From an uncultured Clostridia bacterium (GTDB lineage Bacteria; Bacillota; Clostridia; Christensenellales; Pumilibacteraceae), in NCBI GenBank assembly GCA_934270565.1, contig CAKQPR010000002.1, positions 1 through 64,000 of the forward strand: a stretch of DNA of 64,000 nucleotides, in the 5' to 3' direction. Under the pieces are notes generated by a model that was not told where the DNA came from, ran no database searches, and saw nothing but the letters and a program-made list of their open reading frames with translations. The first letter of the stretch is position 1. Each line of letters opens with the position of its first letter. Positions 1 through 7,545 of this stretch are shown here, piece after piece. Made by a program: the position numbers and the translations under genes.

Positions 1-275
1 GCGAACGCCACGAGCCGCAAGGCGAGTACAAGCCGGCACAATACCGCAACACCATTCACCCCATTTATGGGTGGGTTATCTTATGGTTGAACAAGGTCGG
101 AACGAAGTACCCGCTTAGCCGAGCGCTTAGCGCGAACGCCACGAGCCGCAAGGCGAGTACAAGCCGGCACAATACCGCATCGCCATCCCACCCCATTTAT
201 GGGTGGGTTATCTTATGGTTGAACAAGGTCGGAACGAAGTATCCGCTTAGCCGAGCGCGAAGCGCGAACGCCACT
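1..275. repeat. Tandem ~131-bp repeat array (left edge)
   Basis: Two consecutive units (1-131 and 132-263) and the first ~11 bases of a third (264-274) are nearly identical, with a few substitutions. Each unit contains CACCC-CATTTAT-GGGTG, which can form a hairpin; in unit 2 the arms extend to seven pairs (CCCACCC/GGGTGGG). A second small inverted repeat, GCGC-TTA-GCGC or GCGC-GAA-GCGC, lies at the unit junction. The array continues off the left edge and stops 11 bases beyond the stop codon of the acetyltransferase gene. No gene is evident. It may be an extragenic palindromic-type repeat that also ends the upstream transcript; its function is unknown. Confidence 0.85.
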
Positions 276-285
276 ACCAAAAATT

Positions 286-924
286 CTAATCGTTATTCAG
301 TGCTTTTTCGAGCGCATCAACGTTACCCGAGCGAATAGCGGGTATCGCCTTCTTTACAGTCGTTTCGTCACGATCCCACCAACGCAAGGATAATAATTTT
401 TCTATCGTGCGATCGTCGAAACGTTTTCTTATAGGTTTTGCAGGAACGCCTCCGACTATTGTATACGGCGGAACGTCTTTCGTAACGACGGCGCGAGCGC
501 CGATAATTGCGCCGTCGCCTATCGTAACTCCCGACAGAATAACCGCTTCGAACCCTATCCAGACGTCATTTCCTACGATAATATCGCCCTTATTGTCCCA
601 TGCTCCGCATATATCTTTGGCGTCGAGCCCCCATTCCTCGTAAAAAATCGGAAACGTATACGTCGAAAGCGAAGCGAGCGCGTGATTCCCGCTCGTAAAG
701 AGGAATTTCGAACTACAAGCTATCGAGCAATACCTGCCGATTTTGAGCTTGTCGCCGTTGATCGGATAATGATAAAGAACGTTGTTTTTTTCGAAATCGC
801 GAGGATCGTGAACAAAATCGTTGTAAATCGTATAATCGCCGACTTCTATATTCGGCTTTGTTATAACGTTTTTCAGGTACACGATCCGATCGTCGTTGCT
901 TCGCGGATAAATTTTATCGTTCAT
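286..924 (-). CDS. CatB/Vat-like xenobiotic O-acetyltransferase (hexapeptide repeat)
   Basis: Left-handed beta-helix acetyltransferase of the xenobiotic acetyltransferase group (Vat streptogramin A and CatB chloramphenicol enzymes). These proteins transfer acetyl from acetyl-CoA to a hydroxyl and work as trimers. Visible signs are [39 protein letters not shown] and the C-terminal WWDRDE, all in Vat order, and a probable catalytic His at about residue 81 in the GNH motif. I chose ATG at 924, 5 bases after AAGGAG; an in-frame GTG at 930 overlaps that site. Length is 212 residues, usual for the family. It is the last gene of the TetR operon, 2 bases after the GNAT stop. The true substrate is unknown, and the family also contains housekeeping and polysaccharide-modifying enzymes. 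Confidence 0.85.
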   Translation of the reverse strand: MNDKIYPRSNDDRIVYLKNVITKPNIEVGDYTIYNDFVHDPRDFEKNNVLYHYPINGDKLKIGRYCSIACSSKFLFTSGNHALASLSTYTFPIFYEEWGLDAKDICGAWDNKGDIIVGNDVWIGFEAVILSGVTIGDGAIIGARAVVTKDVPPYTIVGGVPAKPIRKRFDDRTIEKLLSLRWWDRDETTVKKAIPAIRSGNVDALEKALNND

Positions 925-926
925 TT

Positions 927-1559
927 TCACTCCTTAAAAAGCTGTCCGTCAAGAACAAGTTTTTCTTTCTTCGGGAAACCTTCTTCGAACGCATTGAAAC
1001 CCTGCGGATTTTTGAACGGAACAAAATAGCCTTCGGGATCGGCAAACGTGCCGTTTACCCCGTTAAGATATCCGTTTTTAAGTTCTTTGACGAGCAGATA
1101 ATCGGCTTCGGGATCGTCAAAATACCGAATACCCTTCTCTTTTGCGATAGTAAATCCGGACTTGCCATAAAAATCAATATTGCCTTCGATTACTACGGCG
1201 CCGAAACCGAGTTCCGCGGCTTTTGCGAGCGAGAAATCGAGAAGTTTCTTGCCGAAACCTTTTCGTTTGTATTCGGGCAGAATTCCGATAGGTCCGAGCG
1301 TAACGATCGGAACTTTTTTGCCGTCCGCGCAATCGATAGTTGCCCGAACGTAAATAACCTGTCCTATAATTTTGCCGTCAAGTTCGGCGACGAAATCGAG
1401 CTCTTTCACGAACGCGGGATCGGTTCTGAAACAATGCAGAACGTAATGTTCACTGCACCCCGGGCGGTAAACGTTCCAGAACGCCTCGCGCATAAGATTT
1501 TCGCAATCGCGATAATCGTTCTCGGTTTCGTTTCTGATAATCAGATTATTGTATGTCAT
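927..1559 (-). CDS. GNAT family N-acetyltransferase (YhbS-like)
   Basis: Acetyl-CoA-dependent acyltransferase of the GNAT fold. The acetyl-CoA pyrophosphate loop is seen in [14 protein letters not shown], following the beta-strand VTLGPIGI. The overall pattern, including the [12 protein letters not shown] segment, resembles COG3153 (YhbS-type) proteins. The C-terminal ~50 residues ([20 protein letters not shown]) are the extension typical of that group. ATG at 1559 follows AGAGGT by about 9 bases and overlaps the DUF998 stop (ATGA), so translation is probably coupled. The acceptor substrate cannot be read from sequence; placement in a TetR operon next to a Vat-like enzyme suggests small-molecule modification. 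Confidence 0.85.
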   Translation of the reverse strand: MTYNNLIIRNETENDYRDCENLMREAFWNVYRPGCSEHYVLHCFRTDPAFVKELDFVAELDGKIIGQVIYVRATIDCADGKKVPIVTLGPIGILPEYKRKGFGKKLLDFSLAKAAELGFGAVVIEGNIDFYGKSGFTIAKEKGIRYFDDPEADYLLVKELKNGYLNGVNGTFADPEGYFVPFKNPQGFNAFEEGFPKKEKLVLDGQLFKE

Positions 1560-2209
1560 TGTAATGTTACCTCTTCATTATTATTTTTCTTCGGGTTTTG
1601 CAGAAATAAGTGTATACCGAGCGCGGCGTTAAAACCCGTTGCCGCAAACACGCTGAAACGCTCGACAACACCGAAATATGCGGCGGGCACGATCTTCATA
1701 CCGAGCGCGCCGACAAGCATCATAGCAAGCGCTACGGCGGCGCAAATCGCATAAGACAGGTACGTTTTATCTTTAAATCCCGCAATGATTATTACGGTAA
1801 GCGACGCGATCGACAATAATACGACCGCAACCGTGACCACCATATGCATAACGTCCTGAACCGTGCCCGCAAATCCGCTTTCGGACAGCGGGAAAGCGCA
1901 ATACCCCACCGCCGAAATCCATTCCATTACGGCGAAAGAATAAACGCCCGAGCGAAGAAGTTTTGACTTCCTGGGCTGAATACCGACGCACACGAGCGTA
2001 ACGCAAGTAACTTCGCAAACGTTATATAACGCGCTTAGTCTGTTCCACAACCCGAGCGACGGAGCGGAAGAAGCACTGAGGTCGCTCACTGCCTGCGACA
2101 GCGCGTCGTACCCGGGGTACGCGATCGGTGAAATAAACACCGCCGCGGCGTATGAAAGAAAACTTACCACACCGAGCAGACCCAGAATTTGCAATAACGA
2201 TTTTTTCAT
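1556..2209 (-). CDS. DUF998 family membrane protein
   Basis: Polytopic membrane protein of 217 residues with about six hydrophobic segments (roughly 7-30, 60-78, 88-108, 116-142, 150-172 and 182-205). The YPGYDALSQAVSDLSA segment after the first helix and the ALGIHLF ending fit the DUF998 family, whose function is not established. ATG at 2209 follows AAAGGT. It lies 12 bases downstream of tetR and overlaps the following GNAT gene by 4 bases, so it is the second gene of the TetR operon. It may be a membrane sensor or transporter accessory, but nothing in the sequence proves this. Confidence 0.8.
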   Translation of the reverse strand: MKKSLLQILGLLGVVSFLSYAAAVFISPIAYPGYDALSQAVSDLSASSAPSLGLWNRLSALYNVCEVTCVTLVCVGIQPRKSKLLRSGVYSFAVMEWISAVGYCAFPLSESGFAGTVQDVMHMVVTVAVVLLSIASLTVIIIAGFKDKTYLSYAICAAVALAMMLVGALGMKIVPAAYFGVVERFSVFAATGFNAALGIHLFLQNPKKNNNEEVTLQ

Positions 2210-2221
2210 AAAATTTTACCT

Positions 2222-2866
2222 TTATATTTGCGCATTATGTGTTTTGTCTGCCTGAACCATAGTATAAAACAATCGGACGTGGGCGACGAGCTTCGAAACG
2301 CACTCCTCTTCTCGTTCGGGTTCGCGATCGCACACCCCAAAAAGTACAAGAATAGGCGAAACGTACATAACCGAAAGCGCTTCGGGATCCTCGTTTACGA
2401 TCTCGCCGTTATCGATCAGCCCGCGGAATATCACGGCATGATAATCTACCATTCTTTTAACGTAAAGCCCCGAATAAAGCCGAGCAAGCTCGGGCGAACG
2501 GAACTGCTCGATCGTAATCATTTTGCGCAACATTGAAATCGTTTCGTCATGCAAGGAATAGGAAAACATTTCGCACACTTTCGCCGTAAGCGCTTCTATC
2601 GAAATATTTTTGAAACTCGGCACGTCGCGCTCCGCGTCCGAAGTATGAATTTCGATTTTGTCCGTATCCCGCTCGTATCGTATGGCGGCGGCTTCGACTA
2701 TGGCTTCGAATATCGCCTGCTTGCTCTTGTAGTGGTTGTAAAGCGACGGCGCTTTGATTCCCACCGCTTTCGCCACTTCCCCGACGCTTACAGCCTCGTA
2801 ACCGCGCTCGGAAAACAGTTCGAGCGCTTTGTCGAGTATCCTTTGTTTCGTATCGTCCTGCTTCAT
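2222..2866 (-). CDS. TetR/AcrR family transcriptional regulator
   Basis: One-component repressor with an N-terminal helix-turn-helix (about residues 8-54; ILDKALELFSERGYEAVSVGEVAKAVGI, then SLYNHYKSKQAIFEAI) and a helical ligand-binding C-terminal domain. Length of 214 residues is normal. ATG at 2866 is preceded by AAAGGAGG. The gene heads a four-gene operon whose promoter is overlapped by a perfect inverted repeat, so it probably represses its own operon and is released by a small ligand, perhaps the compound acetylated by the downstream enzymes. The ligand is unknown. Confidence 0.93.
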   Translation of the reverse strand: MKQDDTKQRILDKALELFSERGYEAVSVGEVAKAVGIKAPSLYNHYKSKQAIFEAIVEAAAIRYERDTDKIEIHTSDAERDVPSFKNISIEALTAKVCEMFSYSLHDETISMLRKMITIEQFRSPELARLYSGLYVKRMVDYHAVIFRGLIDNGEIVNEDPEALSVMYVSPILVLFGVCDREPEREEECVSKLVAHVRLFYTMVQADKTHNAQI

Positions 2867-2899
2867 ATCGCGCCTCCTTTAACCGACGCAAAACACACT

Positions 2900-2948
2900 A
2901 ACTAACGTTCGTTAGTTTAATTGTAGCACTTCTTTTTTTACTTGTCAA
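2900..2948 (-). promoter_or_regulatory. tetR operon promoter with overlapping TetR-type operator
   Basis: On the minus strand, TTGACA (2943-2948) and TACAAT (2920-2925) are separated by 17 bases, close to a consensus sigma-A promoter. Immediately downstream, covering the transcription start, is AACTAACG-TT-CGTTAGTT (2900-2917), an inverted repeat with 8-base arms. A bound TetR dimer here would block initiation, so autoregulation is expected. Confidence 0.88.
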
Positions 2949-2970
2949 CCGTTTTGCAAAAAAATCATTA

Positions 2971-3004
2971 AAAAAACGAAGCCGCGTCGGACAAGCTTCG
3001 TTTT
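2971..3004 (-). terminator. Intrinsic terminator after the aldolase gene
   Basis: AAAACGAAGC (2973-2982) and GCTTCGTTTT (2995-3004) form a 10-pair stem. On the minus strand it is followed by a T-rich stretch. It lies 19 bases past the stop codon of the class II aldolase and ends the amino-sugar operon. Confidence 0.85.
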
Positions 3005-3022
3005 ATATTCAGTTATTCGGAT

Positions 3023-3859
3023 TTACGCTTTGTTTGCCGAGCCGAATAAACGCATTTTCAATTCAACGGCTTCGCGAATATACTCTACTTTCAGATTGCG
3101 GGTTTCGAGATAGCCGAGATTGCGTTCGAGCCCGTCGCGCATCGCTCTTTCCCCCGCAAGGCAAAGGTCTGTGAATATATTGACTTTTGCGATACCCTCG
3201 CGGATAGTATTTCTGAAATCGTCGTCCGAAAGTCCGCTTCCGCCATGCAGAACAAGCGGAACGTCAACATTCTTTCTGATTTCTTTAAGCCCCTTGATAT
3301 TCAGCGCGGGTTTCTTTTTATAAACGCCGTGCGCCGAACCGATAGCGACGGCAAGCGCGTCTACGCCCGTCGCTTCGAGGTACGCTCGTGCCTCCTCGGG
3401 CGTAGTATACATATCGGTAAGCAAGTTGTCCTCGCTTGCAGCTTCTCCGACGTGCCCGATTTCCCCTTCAACCGTCGCGCCGAACGCGTGCGCAATCTTT
3501 ACGATTTCGCGGGTTTCGGCAAGGTTTTGTTCGTAAGGTTTTGCCGAGCCGTCGTACATAACCGACGAAAAACCGAGTTTAAGCGCCTCGATACACCGAC
3601 CGAAAGTCAAACCGTGATCGTAATGAACCACAACGGGAACGCTTGCGCGCTTTGCCGCATCGATAACGCTCGGAGCGATTAGTTTCAGTTCGCCGTAAGG
3701 CAACAGAACTTCCGCCGTTCCGAGTATTACGGGCGAATTCAGCTCTTCGGCGGCTTCGATCACCGCCTGCAGCATATCCGTATCAGTCGTATTGAAAAGC
3801 CCCACCGCATATTTTTCAGATTGCGCTTTTTTAAGTACGTCATTCAAATTTACAAGCAT
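3023..3859 (-). CDS. Class II fructose/tagatose-bisphosphate aldolase
   Basis: Zinc-dependent ketose-bisphosphate aldolase that cleaves fructose- or tagatose-1,6-bisphosphate to dihydroxyacetone phosphate and glyceraldehyde 3-phosphate in the cytoplasm. Visible are catalytic Asp81 and Zn ligand His82 in HYDHG, EGEIGHVG at 131-138, His177 in GSAHG and His205 in LHGGSG. ATG at 3859 follows GGGAGAAG, giving 278 residues, the usual length of the GatY/KbaY/FbaA group. It overlaps the kinase gene by 10 bases and is the last gene of the amino-sugar operon. Whether the substrate is the fructose or tagatose form cannot be decided from sequence. Confidence 0.9.
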   Translation of the reverse strand: MLVNLNDVLKKAQSEKYAVGLFNTTDTDMLQAVIEAAEELNSPVILGTAEVLLPYGELKLIAPSVIDAAKRASVPVVVHYDHGLTFGRCIEALKLGFSSVMYDGSAKPYEQNLAETREIVKIAHAFGATVEGEIGHVGEAASEDNLLTDMYTTPEEARAYLEATGVDALAVAIGSAHGVYKKKPALNIKGLKEIRKNVDVPLVLHGGSGLSDDDFRNTIREGIAKVNIFTDLCLAGERAMRDGLERNLGYLETRNLKVEYIREAVELKMRLFGSANKA

Positions 3860-4812
3860 AATTTTCTTCTCCCGAAATCTTTCGTAATTTCGTAAATTTC
3901 TTTCTTTGTTCTCACACCGTCGGTTGCGCCGTAACTCATAATGCTCGCCGCAGCCGCGCGAATACCCGTTTCGAGAATTTCGTCCGGACTCGTCCCTGCG
4001 CAAATTCCGCTAAGACACCCCGCGCAAAAAGCGTCGCCTGCACCCGTCTTACCTCTGAAAAGTTCCGTCGGCACGATAAGCGAAGCCGTTTCGCGATATT
4101 TTCCGTCAAAAAGGCAAGCTTTGTCTTGTTCGTGAATTATAACGCATTTCCGCACTCCGAACGAAAACAACTTTTCGGACAATTTCCGCAAATTCCGCTC
4201 ATTCGGTTCGCCGCAAAGTTCGGCGGCTTCTATTTCATTTATGATCAGATAATCGACGAACGGCAGACAAGGCAAGATTTTTTCGTATCTGCCGCCTACC
4301 GAGCTCACCAGATCTATCGATGTTCTGACTCCCCGATCCGACAACTCTTTCAGAATTTTCAGTCCGTCTCCGTCGTCGATTTTCTTTAACAGCAAAAAGT
4401 ACCCGAGATGAAAGATTTCGGCGTCGATTCCGTCGAAATCTATATCGTCGTAGCCGAAATCGGCGCACGCGCCAGAATAAGAGAAAAACGTTCTTTCTCC
4501 GTCGCTCTCGCTCATAACCTGCGTGTAACTTGTACCCGAATGTTCGCTTCGCGTTATTCCTCGCACGTCGATTCCGTTGTTTTTAAGCGTTCCGAGCAAA
4601 AATTCGGCTTTTTCGTCTCTTCCGACCTTAGCATAAGCGTATACGTCAAGATCGGGATTTAATCGTTTAAGATCGATACCAACGTTCGGAACAAGCCCTC
4701 CGACGTTACGCGAAACCGAATTTATTTCGACAAGTTTTCCGCGCTCGGGATACGACGGAATTATATTTATTTCGTCAACAAGCGCAGACCCCGCAACCGC
4801 TATGCCCTTCAT
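3850..4812 (-). CDS. PfkB family carbohydrate kinase
   Basis: Ribokinase-fold sugar kinase of 320 residues. The C-terminal PfkB signature RGKTGAGDAFCAG (about 254-266) holds the anion hole and the catalytic base Asp260. The N-terminal substrate region has NVGGLVPNVGIDL in place of the common GG-N-A form. ATG at 4812 directly follows the upstream stop codon and no clear ribosome-binding site is visible, so translational coupling is likely. With the aldolase overlapping it by 10 bases, the natural role is phosphorylation of a ketohexose phosphate (or sugar) to give the aldolase substrate. It could instead phosphorylate the incoming amino sugar. Confidence 0.85.
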   Translation of the reverse strand: MKGIAVAGSALVDEINIIPSYPERGKLVEINSVSRNVGGLVPNVGIDLKRLNPDLDVYAYAKVGRDEKAEFLLGTLKNNGIDVRGITRSEHSGTSYTQVMSESDGERTFFSYSGACADFGYDDIDFDGIDAEIFHLGYFLLLKKIDDGDGLKILKELSDRGVRTSIDLVSSVGGRYEKILPCLPFVDYLIINEIEAAELCGEPNERNLRKLSEKLFSFGVRKCVIIHEQDKACLFDGKYRETASLIVPTELFRGKTGAGDAFCAGCLSGICAGTSPDEILETGIRAAAASIMSYGATDGVRTKKEIYEITKDFGRRKLCL

Positions 4813-4813
4813 A

Positions 4814-5758
4814 TCAGTTAGCGTCCGGACAAAGCGGTCCCGCAAGCTCGCGAAGATAGAAAAGCTTGCCAGCGAGCGTCGGAATATACGTCGAAGTAAT
4901 AAATCTCGTCGGACCGTATCGAAGCGTCATCCACAAGCTCATTCCCTGCCACTGCATTCCGCGCGACAAAGCTCCGTCGGCTCCGCCGATCGCATAATCT
5001 GCTTGGAACATAAGCGCCGGTCCGATCGTATTCGCTCTGCACGGAACGAGCGTAGTTCTGCTCCGGAACGAAGTAATCGCATTCTGCTCTATCGTGAGCG
5101 GGTGAAGCTTTACGCCGATTCTGTACGGCTGACGAAGCCACTCTTCGTCGGTTGCGAATTCCGCGCCTATCATCGGCTCCCAGAACGCGATATGGCACAT
5201 TCTGCCTATTCCGTAAACAAGTACGAGCTTTGCGCCCTCCGCTTTAAGCTTTGCAATTTTTTCGGGATAGGTCGGAAGATTGTCTTTAAGCGCGAAATTC
5301 CGATGCGATTCGGGCACGGTGTTTTCGCCGAGCGCGTTATAGAACGCGTTTTCCATCGCGCTTTTGAAGGAAGCTTCGCCCGTAATCGTGTTGCCTTCGC
5401 CGTCCGCCCATTCGTCCATATTAAAGCACCAGACGTTGCGGCAGGATTCGTTCCATTCTTTGAGGAAGTACACCGCCCATTTATACATACCCATCGGTCC
5501 GACCGGAAGAATAAATGCGATCTTGCGGTTTTCCGCGTTCGCCTTGCGGATCTCGTTCGCGATTTCGTGACCCATTTTGACGTTGAACTCGTTAAGATCT
5601 CCGCACTCCACGGGCGCAAAATCCTTGTTCCAGAACGCTTGCCGATCGCCTATACTTTCGGGCGGACAAGCGCAACAAGCGTCGATTTTGTCGAAATCCC
5701 ACCCCTCGGGGAAGAAATTTTCAAGCAAACTGTCTTTTACCGTCGATTTGAAATTCAT
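4814..5758 (-). CDS. NagB-like glucosamine-6-phosphate deaminase/isomerase family protein
   Basis: Related to NagB, which converts glucosamine 6-phosphate to fructose 6-phosphate and ammonia. Two NagB hallmarks are present: CFNMDEW (111-117; NagB has FNMDEY) and YGIGRMCHIAFWEP (182-195; NagB has GIG-DGHIAFNEP). The Gly before the catalytic His is Cys here. At 314 residues it is about 50-70 longer than ordinary NagB, with extensions at both ends, so it belongs to a diverged subgroup and its exact substrate is open. ATG at 5758 follows AAGGAG closely. It sits between the PIG-L deacetylase and the kinase. Confidence 0.75.
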   Translation of the reverse strand: MNFKSTVKDSLLENFFPEGWDFDKIDACCACPPESIGDRQAFWNKDFAPVECGDLNEFNVKMGHEIANEIRKANAENRKIAFILPVGPMGMYKWAVYFLKEWNESCRNVWCFNMDEWADGEGNTITGEASFKSAMENAFYNALGENTVPESHRNFALKDNLPTYPEKIAKLKAEGAKLVLVYGIGRMCHIAFWEPMIGAEFATDEEWLRQPYRIGVKLHPLTIEQNAITSFRSRTTLVPCRANTIGPALMFQADYAIGGADGALSRGMQWQGMSLWMTLRYGPTRFITSTYIPTLAGKLFYLRELAGPLCPDAN

Positions 5759-5775
5759 AACATAACTCCTTTTTC

Positions 5776-6480
5776 TTACGGAAGTAATCTTTTTGTCGTT
5801 CCTTTCAGATACACCCTACACTGACGGAAACCTTCGGCGTATGCCGCGCCGCATTGATAGCCGCGGTATTTACTGCATGTGTGAACCATATCGGCAAAAT
5901 CTATTCCGTCGTGTTCGCGCATCCATACAAGCTGGCTCGCGTGACATTCGAGCATTCTGATTTTAAGGTCGATTTCATCCGTTATATCGACGAATTCGGT
6001 CGGATTGAAATCGACGCCCGCCAGCGTGTCCATATAATAAATCGGAACGAGCTTTGCGGGTTTATCGCCGCCCACGCGGTAATTCGGCAAAGTAGAGGTA
6101 AAGCTCGCGTCGAACACGAGCTTGGAAACCGCAGTGTGATCGGGCATATAATCGTCGGGCGCGTGCGTGATTATGAAATCGGGTTGCGCGTACTTTATGA
6201 CTTCCACGATTTTGTCCCGCGCCGCTTTGTTGTCAGCGTAAATATCGAGGTCGTTGAACATACCGCCTATAACTTCGATCCCCGCAAGGCTTCCCGCTTT
6301 TCTCGCTTCCTCCGCACGGATTTTCGTCAGTTCGTCGGGCGGAATAACAACGTGTCCGAGGTTTCCCGTCGAAGCATGGCAAACTATAACCTTATCGCCG
6401 CGTTTTACACATTTGGCGAGCGTTCCGCTGCAAGCGATTTCTATATCGTCGGGGTGCGCCCCTATCGCAAGTACTCTCAT
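5776..6480 (-). CDS. PIG-L/LmbE family N-acetylglucosamine deacetylase
   Basis: Zn-dependent de-N-acetylase family (MshB, BshB, chitobiose deacetylase). The metal motif AHPDD is at residues 8-12, with PDHTAV near 113-118 and HASQLVW further on. Length from ATG 6480 is 234 residues; this start has AGGAGA 7 bases upstream, and upstream in-frame codons would lie inside the promoter. It is the first gene of the operon and probably removes acetyl from an N-acetylhexosamine or its phosphate before the NagB-like step. Related enzymes in thiol biosynthesis act on other glucosamine conjugates, but the neighbours favour sugar catabolism. Confidence 0.87.
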   Translation of the reverse strand: MRVLAIGAHPDDIEIACSGTLAKCVKRGDKVIVCHASTGNLGHVVIPPDELTKIRAEEARKAGSLAGIEVIGGMFNDLDIYADNKAARDKIVEVIKYAQPDFIITHAPDDYMPDHTAVSKLVFDASFTSTLPNYRVGGDKPAKLVPIYYMDTLAGVDFNPTEFVDITDEIDLKIRMLECHASQLVWMREHDGIDFADMVHTCSKYRGYQCGAAYAEGFRQCRVYLKGTTKRLLP

Positions 6481-6508
6481 TCCGTATCTCCTATTGTTTC
6501 TTTCCCTC

Positions 6509-6543
6509 ATTATATACCGCCGAAGCCTCGGTGTCAATGTCAA
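6509..6543 (-). promoter_or_regulatory. Promoter of the amino-sugar operon
   Basis: Minus strand: TTGACA (6532-6537), 17-base spacer, TATAAT (6509-6514), a perfect sigma-A match. TTGACA is repeated directly upstream (6538-6543). The spacer contains CCGAGGCTTCGG, an imperfect 12-base palindrome that could be a regulator site. It is divergent from the araC promoter. Confidence 0.85.
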
Positions 6544-6595
6544 TAAATACATAAAAATTACATTATAGTCTACAAATGATTATATTATGTTTTAG

Positions 6596-6624
6596 TTGTA
6601 TTTTAGCCAAATTCGTTGTATAAT
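6596..6624 (+). promoter_or_regulatory. araC promoter, positioned for a leaderless mRNA
   Basis: TTGTAT (6596-6601), 17-base spacer, TATAAT (6619-6624). The first ATG of the regulator begins 6 bases after TATAAT, which is where transcription should start. No ribosome-binding site can fit. Confidence 0.75.
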
Positions 6625-6630
6625 ATCACT

Positions 6631-7509
6631 ATGAGAACGAAGTATTACAGATACAAAGCCGAAAACCTTATAAATATCAAAAATATCGTAACGGTACACG
6701 ATTTTACGTTCGACAAGGACTTTGTAAGCCGCCCCGAAAGCCACGATTTCTGGGAAATGGTTTACGTCGATCGCGGCAATATTTTCTATACCCGCGACGG
6801 AGAAAAAAGCGAGGCGAACGCAGGAGAAATCATATTCCACAGTCCGAACGTGGAACACACCCATTCCGCCGACGGTAAAGACCCGTCGCGCGTCGTGATA
6901 ATATCGTTCGGTTGCAAAAGCGCCGCCATGAATTACTTTCGGAATTACAACGGCAAACTCTCCGCACGACTTAAAAAATACGTATTCGAAATACTCTCCG
7001 AAAGCGGAAAGATCTTCGATCTGAAATCGACCGACCCCGACACAAAGAAAATGCCGCTTCTCCCCTCTGCTCCCGCAGGCGGTCTGCAAATACTGAAAAA
7101 CACGCTCGAGTTGTTCCTTATTTATCTTCTTGAACGCGACACCGAGCGCACCGACCCGCCGGTAGTATTTCTCCCGCAAAGTGACAAACACGAACCCGTT
7201 TCGGCACGATTGAAAAAACTGCTCGCCGAAGGACTTTACGACGTAATAACGATAGATGATCTTTGCGAAAAAACGCACTACAGCCGGTCGTACCTTTTCC
7301 GCGAATTCAAAAAGGCTACGGGACAAGGGATAATCGAATACTACAACGTGCTTAAAATCGAAGAAGCGAAAAAACTTCTTCGCTCCACCGATCTGAGCGT
7401 AACCGAAATTTCCGACAGGCTCGGCTACGACACTTCTGGCTACTTTTGCAGGCAATTCAAGTTCCGCACGGGCGAAACCCCTTTAAAATACAAAAAGCGG
7501 ACATCATAG
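6631..7509 (+). CDS. AraC family transcriptional regulator
   Basis: Sugar-type regulator of 292 residues. The N-terminal half has a cupin-like sensing domain (HDFWEMVYVDRG, then NAGEIIFHSPNVEH). The C-terminal ~100 residues carry the double helix-turn-helix (ITIDDLCEKTHYSRSYLFREF and TEISDRLGYDTSGYFCRQF, ending in TPLKYKKR). ATG at 6631 lies at the predicted transcription start with no leader; an upstream in-frame TTG at 6616 overlaps the promoter and is unlikely. It is transcribed divergently from the amino-sugar operon and towards the glycoside hydrolase, so it probably controls one or both in response to a sugar. Confidence 0.92.
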   Translation: MRTKYYRYKAENLINIKNIVTVHDFTFDKDFVSRPESHDFWEMVYVDRGNIFYTRDGEKSEANAGEIIFHSPNVEHTHSADGKDPSRVVIISFGCKSAAMNYFRNYNGKLSARLKKYVFEILSESGKIFDLKSTDPDTKKMPLLPSAPAGGLQILKNTLELFLIYLLERDTERTDPPVVFLPQSDKHEPVSARLKKLLAEGLYDVITIDDLCEKTHYSRSYLFREFKKATGQGIIEYYNVLKIEEAKKLLRSTDLSVTEISDRLGYDTSGYFCRQFKFRTGETPLKYKKRTS

Positions 7510-7522
7510 CCCGCTTTTGTTT
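7492..7522. terminator. Bidirectional terminator between araC and the glycoside hydrolase
   Basis: AAAAGCGG (7493-7500) and CCGCTTTT (7511-7518) form an 8-pair stem around a 10-base loop. There are A-rich and T-rich flanks on the two sides. The stem overlaps the stop codon of araC and serves both convergent genes. Confidence 0.8.
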
Positions 7523-7545
7523 ATCAAAATTTCGATCCGGATGTT

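Noticed and set aside
1..275. CRISPR array
   Set aside because: Units are 131-132 bases long and directly adjacent, with no spacers and no cas genes.
87..338. Open frame of 83 codons across the tandem repeats
   Set aside because: It exists only because one repeat unit is 132 bases; it has no ribosome-binding site and overlaps the end of the acetyltransferase gene on the other strand.
925..930. GTG at 930 as start of the Vat-like gene
   Set aside because: The Shine-Dalgarno AAGGAG overlaps that GTG, while ATG 924 is correctly spaced.
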